From Pegoplata infirma (taxonomy: Eukaryota > Arthropoda > Insecta > Diptera > Anthomyiidae), in assembly GCA_963921195.1 (NCBI GenBank), contig OY992537.1, positions 149,413,841 to 149,477,840 of the forward strand: a stretch of 64,000 nucleotides of DNA, written 5' to 3'. Positions 61,133-64,000 of this stretch are shown piece by piece. Positions within the stretch are counted from its first letter, which is position 1, and each line of letters opens with the position of its first letter. The notes below the pieces were generated by a model. That model was not told the DNA's origin. It saw only the letters and a program-made list of their open reading frames with translations, and made no database searches. The position numbers and the translations under genes are program-made.

Positions 61133-62985
61133 GGACTTTTGTCATTAACTTTTTACGCTTGTGATATTTTACTAATTTCGCAATAACATTTTTATTTGTA
61201 AACTAGGTGGTACCTGTGAATGTAGATATGTTAAGGGAACCATAATGAGTAATTTTGCAAAGGCACAGCGCAAATAGTCTCATTATCTCATGGTAAGGAA
61301 CGTGCAAATTTGAAAAATGTAAAAAAATCGCTTGATACTCTCATGAAATTTTTCGTTCAAAGTTCCATATTGTTGGGTGCGTTAAAGCTATTGCTCCAAA
61401 TTTAATATCGTTTAATCAGTAGACTTGGGCAAATATTTGGTGTAGGTTCAGTGGATGTGCCATCAATAAGAAAAAAGTTACATGGACCTAAATCTTTGAT
61501 ACCAATTTTTTTCAATTTTCAATTTTTCGAGGTTTTTTGATTGTAGCTTTTGGTGCAAACTGTAATTTTAAAATTCAAATACACATGGTAAAAGCCCTTG
61601 TAAATATGCACAATCTGAGACTGATTCGAGTGATGTGCTCGCAATGGTTACGAAGCTGCAGCTCTCCAAAGATGGGAAGAAAAAACGTGAATTTTTTAAA
61701 AAGTCTGTTTTTTGCGAGGCACACTCCGAGTTTTAATCCGAATGGTTCCGAATGCTTTGTGAACTTTATAATTTACCATTTCCCACTTGATTTACAAACG
61801 CACCCAAAAAATATTCAATTGCAAAAATTTTATGAACTTTTTAAATTTTTTGCAAAATTTCGATATTTTAGTTTTGCATTATTTGGCAGCCAAATGTACA
61901 TGGCTGAAAGTTGAACATGTAGAAACAATGGTATGTGCAAATATAATAAATCATGGAAAGCAACATTGATCAAAAGTTAATATTGGCGAATTCCGCGGCG
62001 TTTTTCTGTTTTCCGTTTTTTGTAAGGCACATCCAGGCCGCTTATCGAAATTGGTCAGTGAAAAGCGCGTTTGGTAGTATTTTTAATGCTTTATCTTCAA
62101 TCCATTCGCACCCAAAAACAATTGACGTTTTAGTGGTTTTTGGTGGTTTTAAATTTTTGATACCTTTAAATTTAATGGTTATATAAAATCTTACATTACT
62201 TAAATAAAGTAGAAAAGAAATGTATTTTGATAGATTTTGACATGTCTTATTCAAATAATATTTCGAAATTAGTCCATTGATTTTTGCAGTCGCGAAAATC
62301 GCGAAAAATCGCTAAAATTTTTTATAACCTTGATAAAATTAGTAATAACGTTAAAATATTTCGTAATAACCTTAATATTAGCATTTTTAATCATACTTTG
62401 AATAGTTTCAATATTCAGCGAAGGACAACACTGTAAAATCAGAGATTTAATATTAAAAAAAAAAATAAAAAAAATTATAAAATTTTTTTTTTTCAAAAAT
62501 TTTCCATTTAAACCACTGCTGTTTCTTACCTAATAGAGATAGAATAATGGTGTTAACAAAGAATTTGTTGAGATTTTGTTAATGCATTTGGTAATATTTT
62601 TCTAAAAAAAATAAAAACGCTGGAAACATTTTTATTTCCAAAATATTGGAAAATGTGCCGAAAAAAAATTGGTTAAATGCAAATATCTCGATATTTAGCA
62701 AAGATTTTATGCATGTTTGAATATGTATTTTAGCTCTGGGTAAGCATAATACAAAATGGTACGTTTGGTTAACTTCGGATAAAAAATGTAATTTTGACAA
62801 TTTTTTTAAAAATGTTAACTTTAAACCGCCATAGTTTTGGGTGCGATCGCTCAAATTAATGCACGCGGACGGATTTGAATTACTTATTTATAATGTTATT
62901 TACCTACAAAGTCTTATCAATGTGCCACGAAAAAAAAATCGCAATTTTTTTTTTCTTAAATATTAAAAGTTAATGACAATTGCTC
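61133..62985 (-). mobile_element. 1.86-kb non-coding DNA element, copy 2 (inverted, without nested transposon)
   Basis: Inverted relative to the copy at 43694-46849 and inserted at the same monomer position, agagatatatgcattt, with atat at 61129-61132 and 62986-62989. The ends are GGACTTTTGTCATTAAC and, read inward from the right, GAGCAATTGTCATTAAC. The 1853-bp length agrees with copy 1 minus its DD37E insert. It keeps the four CGCACCCA/TGGGTGCG octamers (61374, 61799, 62107 and 62838) and the TTG-initiated 125-codon frame at 61537-61914, here on the plus strand. I do not regard that frame as an established gene. The TA at 62901-62902 is the uninterrupted DD37E target. Confidence 0.8.
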
Positions 62986-64000
62986 ATATGCATTTATGCA
63001 AAGTTTTTTTTTTTTATTTTTATGAGAAACCCATTATTTAAGGTTTCTTGGAGACCCTCATTTTTAAATTGCTATAACTCGGTAAATAATGATCCGATTT
63101 TGACTCTATAAAAACTAGAATGCATAAGTATATTAGCTTTATCATGACAGAAAAAAATTAAGACTATCGGACTAGTATTAACAGATATTTATGCATTCAT
63201 ATCAAAAATATTTTCGGGTTACTTGTAATAACTTGAAATGGCTATATCAAGGTTACCATTATATCGATTTCAAATGCCTTTGCACGAATTTGAATCTTTT
63301 TCAATAAAGTTTAATTAGAATAAAAGAGATTGCTCGATTTTAAATTTTTAAAAAAATTTATTTTTTCAAAAATGATAAACTTGGAATTTTTCGTAGTCTG
63401 GAGACCTTTTACTTTCAACGGCTGTATCTCTGCAACTATTGCTCCGATTTTGTCAAAATAACAAAAAAATAAAATATTGAGACTTTATCTTTCCTCTGGA
63501 ACCAAATGTGAGACAATCGGGCTGGTACTTACAGAGATATATGCATTTATTCAAAGTTTTTTTTTAATTTTTATGAGAAACCCATTATTTAAGGTTTCTT
63601 GGAGACCCTCATTTTTAAATTGCTATAACTCGGTAAATAATGATCCGATTTTGACTCTATAAAAACTAGAATGCATAAGTATATTAGCTTTATCATGACA
63701 GAAAAAAATTAAGACTATCGGACTAGTATTAACAGATATTTATGCATTCATATCAAAAATATTTTCGGGTTACTTGTAATAACTTGAAATGGCTATATCA
63801 AGGTTACCATTATATCGATTTCAAATGCCTTTGCACGAATTTAAATCTTTTTCAATAAAGTTTAATTCGAATAAAAGAGATTGCTCGATTTTAAATTTTT
63901 AAAAAAAATTATTTTTTCAAAAATGATAAACTTGTAATTTTTCGTAGTCTGGAGACCTTTTACTTTCAACGGCTGTATCTCTGCAACTATTGCTTCGATT
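62986..64000 (+). repeat. satellite array block 6 (about 1.8 monomers, runs off the window)
   Basis: Same monomer and orientation. The variant gtttcttggag agrees with the gaggcaatcg type on the other side of the insertion, so this interrupted unit is a single original monomer. The array continues past the window. Confidence 0.95.

Noticed and set aside
43694..62985. The two 1.86-kb elements as terminal inverted repeats of one 19-kb composite transposon
   Set aside because: Each copy has its own ends and its own flanking atat. The sequence between them is ordinary satellite in unchanged orientation, so two separate insertions explain the data better.
1..64000. CRISPR array or other prokaryotic repeat system
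   Set aside because: The repeats are long contiguous 551-bp monomers without short direct repeats and unique spacers. The mobile elements are eukaryotic types.

Overview
The window is one long, AT-rich tandem satellite array in a eukaryotic, probably insect, genome. About 53 kb of the 64 kb is a single satellite family with a 551-552 bp monomer. There are roughly 96-97 monomer equivalents, all in the same orientation, and the array runs off both ends of the window. I see no ordinary host gene. The insect reading comes from the mobile elements: a Tc1/mariner element of the DD37E type, a Jockey-like non-LTR retrotransposon, a Transib-like element and a short tRNA-derived SINE. A fly is plausible, but the sequence alone does not prove it.

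The satellite has three levels. (1) Inside each monomer are three blocks of about 170, 180 and 201 bp that start with the same gapless motif. Blocks 1 and 3 stay colinear over more than 100 bp, so the monomer looks like an ancestral trimer. (2) The 551-bp monomer is the present repeat unit, with variant sites and indels that define monomer types. (3) Monomers are grouped in higher-order repeats of 4, 5 and 6 monomers: about 3.97-10.5 kb (6-mer twice), 10.2-15 kb (5-mer, second copy one monomer short), 31.7-35.6 kb (4-mer) and 55.5-60.3 kb (5-mer). This is the pattern expected of unequal exchange.

Eight mobile-element insertions interrupt the array, and the surrounding monomers supply the empty site for seven of them. 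In order: a 920-bp MITE-like element full of CATACATG/CATGTATG words (14987-15906); a 1.9-kb non-autonomous Transib-like element with CACAGTG ends and a 5-bp duplication (22380-24280); a 228-bp tRNA-derived SINE with a 9-bp duplication (38903-39130); a 1.86-kb non-coding element (43694-46849) that was itself hit by an apparently intact DD37E transposon (43779-45075, transposase 43934-44941); a 229-bp MITE with TA duplication (46952-47180); a 5'-truncated Jockey-like retrotransposon with an uninterrupted reverse transcriptase frame (47625-50093); and a second, inverted copy of the 1.86-kb element (61133-62985) at the same monomer position. That second copy preserves the empty TA site of the DD37E insertion.

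Only two reading frames look like real proteins, the DD37E transposase and the retrotransposon reverse transcriptase. The many 61-codon frames repeated along the array are by-products of the satellite sequence. The array is most simply read as heterochromatin, possibly centromeric or pericentromeric, serving as a landing site for transposons. That role is inference.
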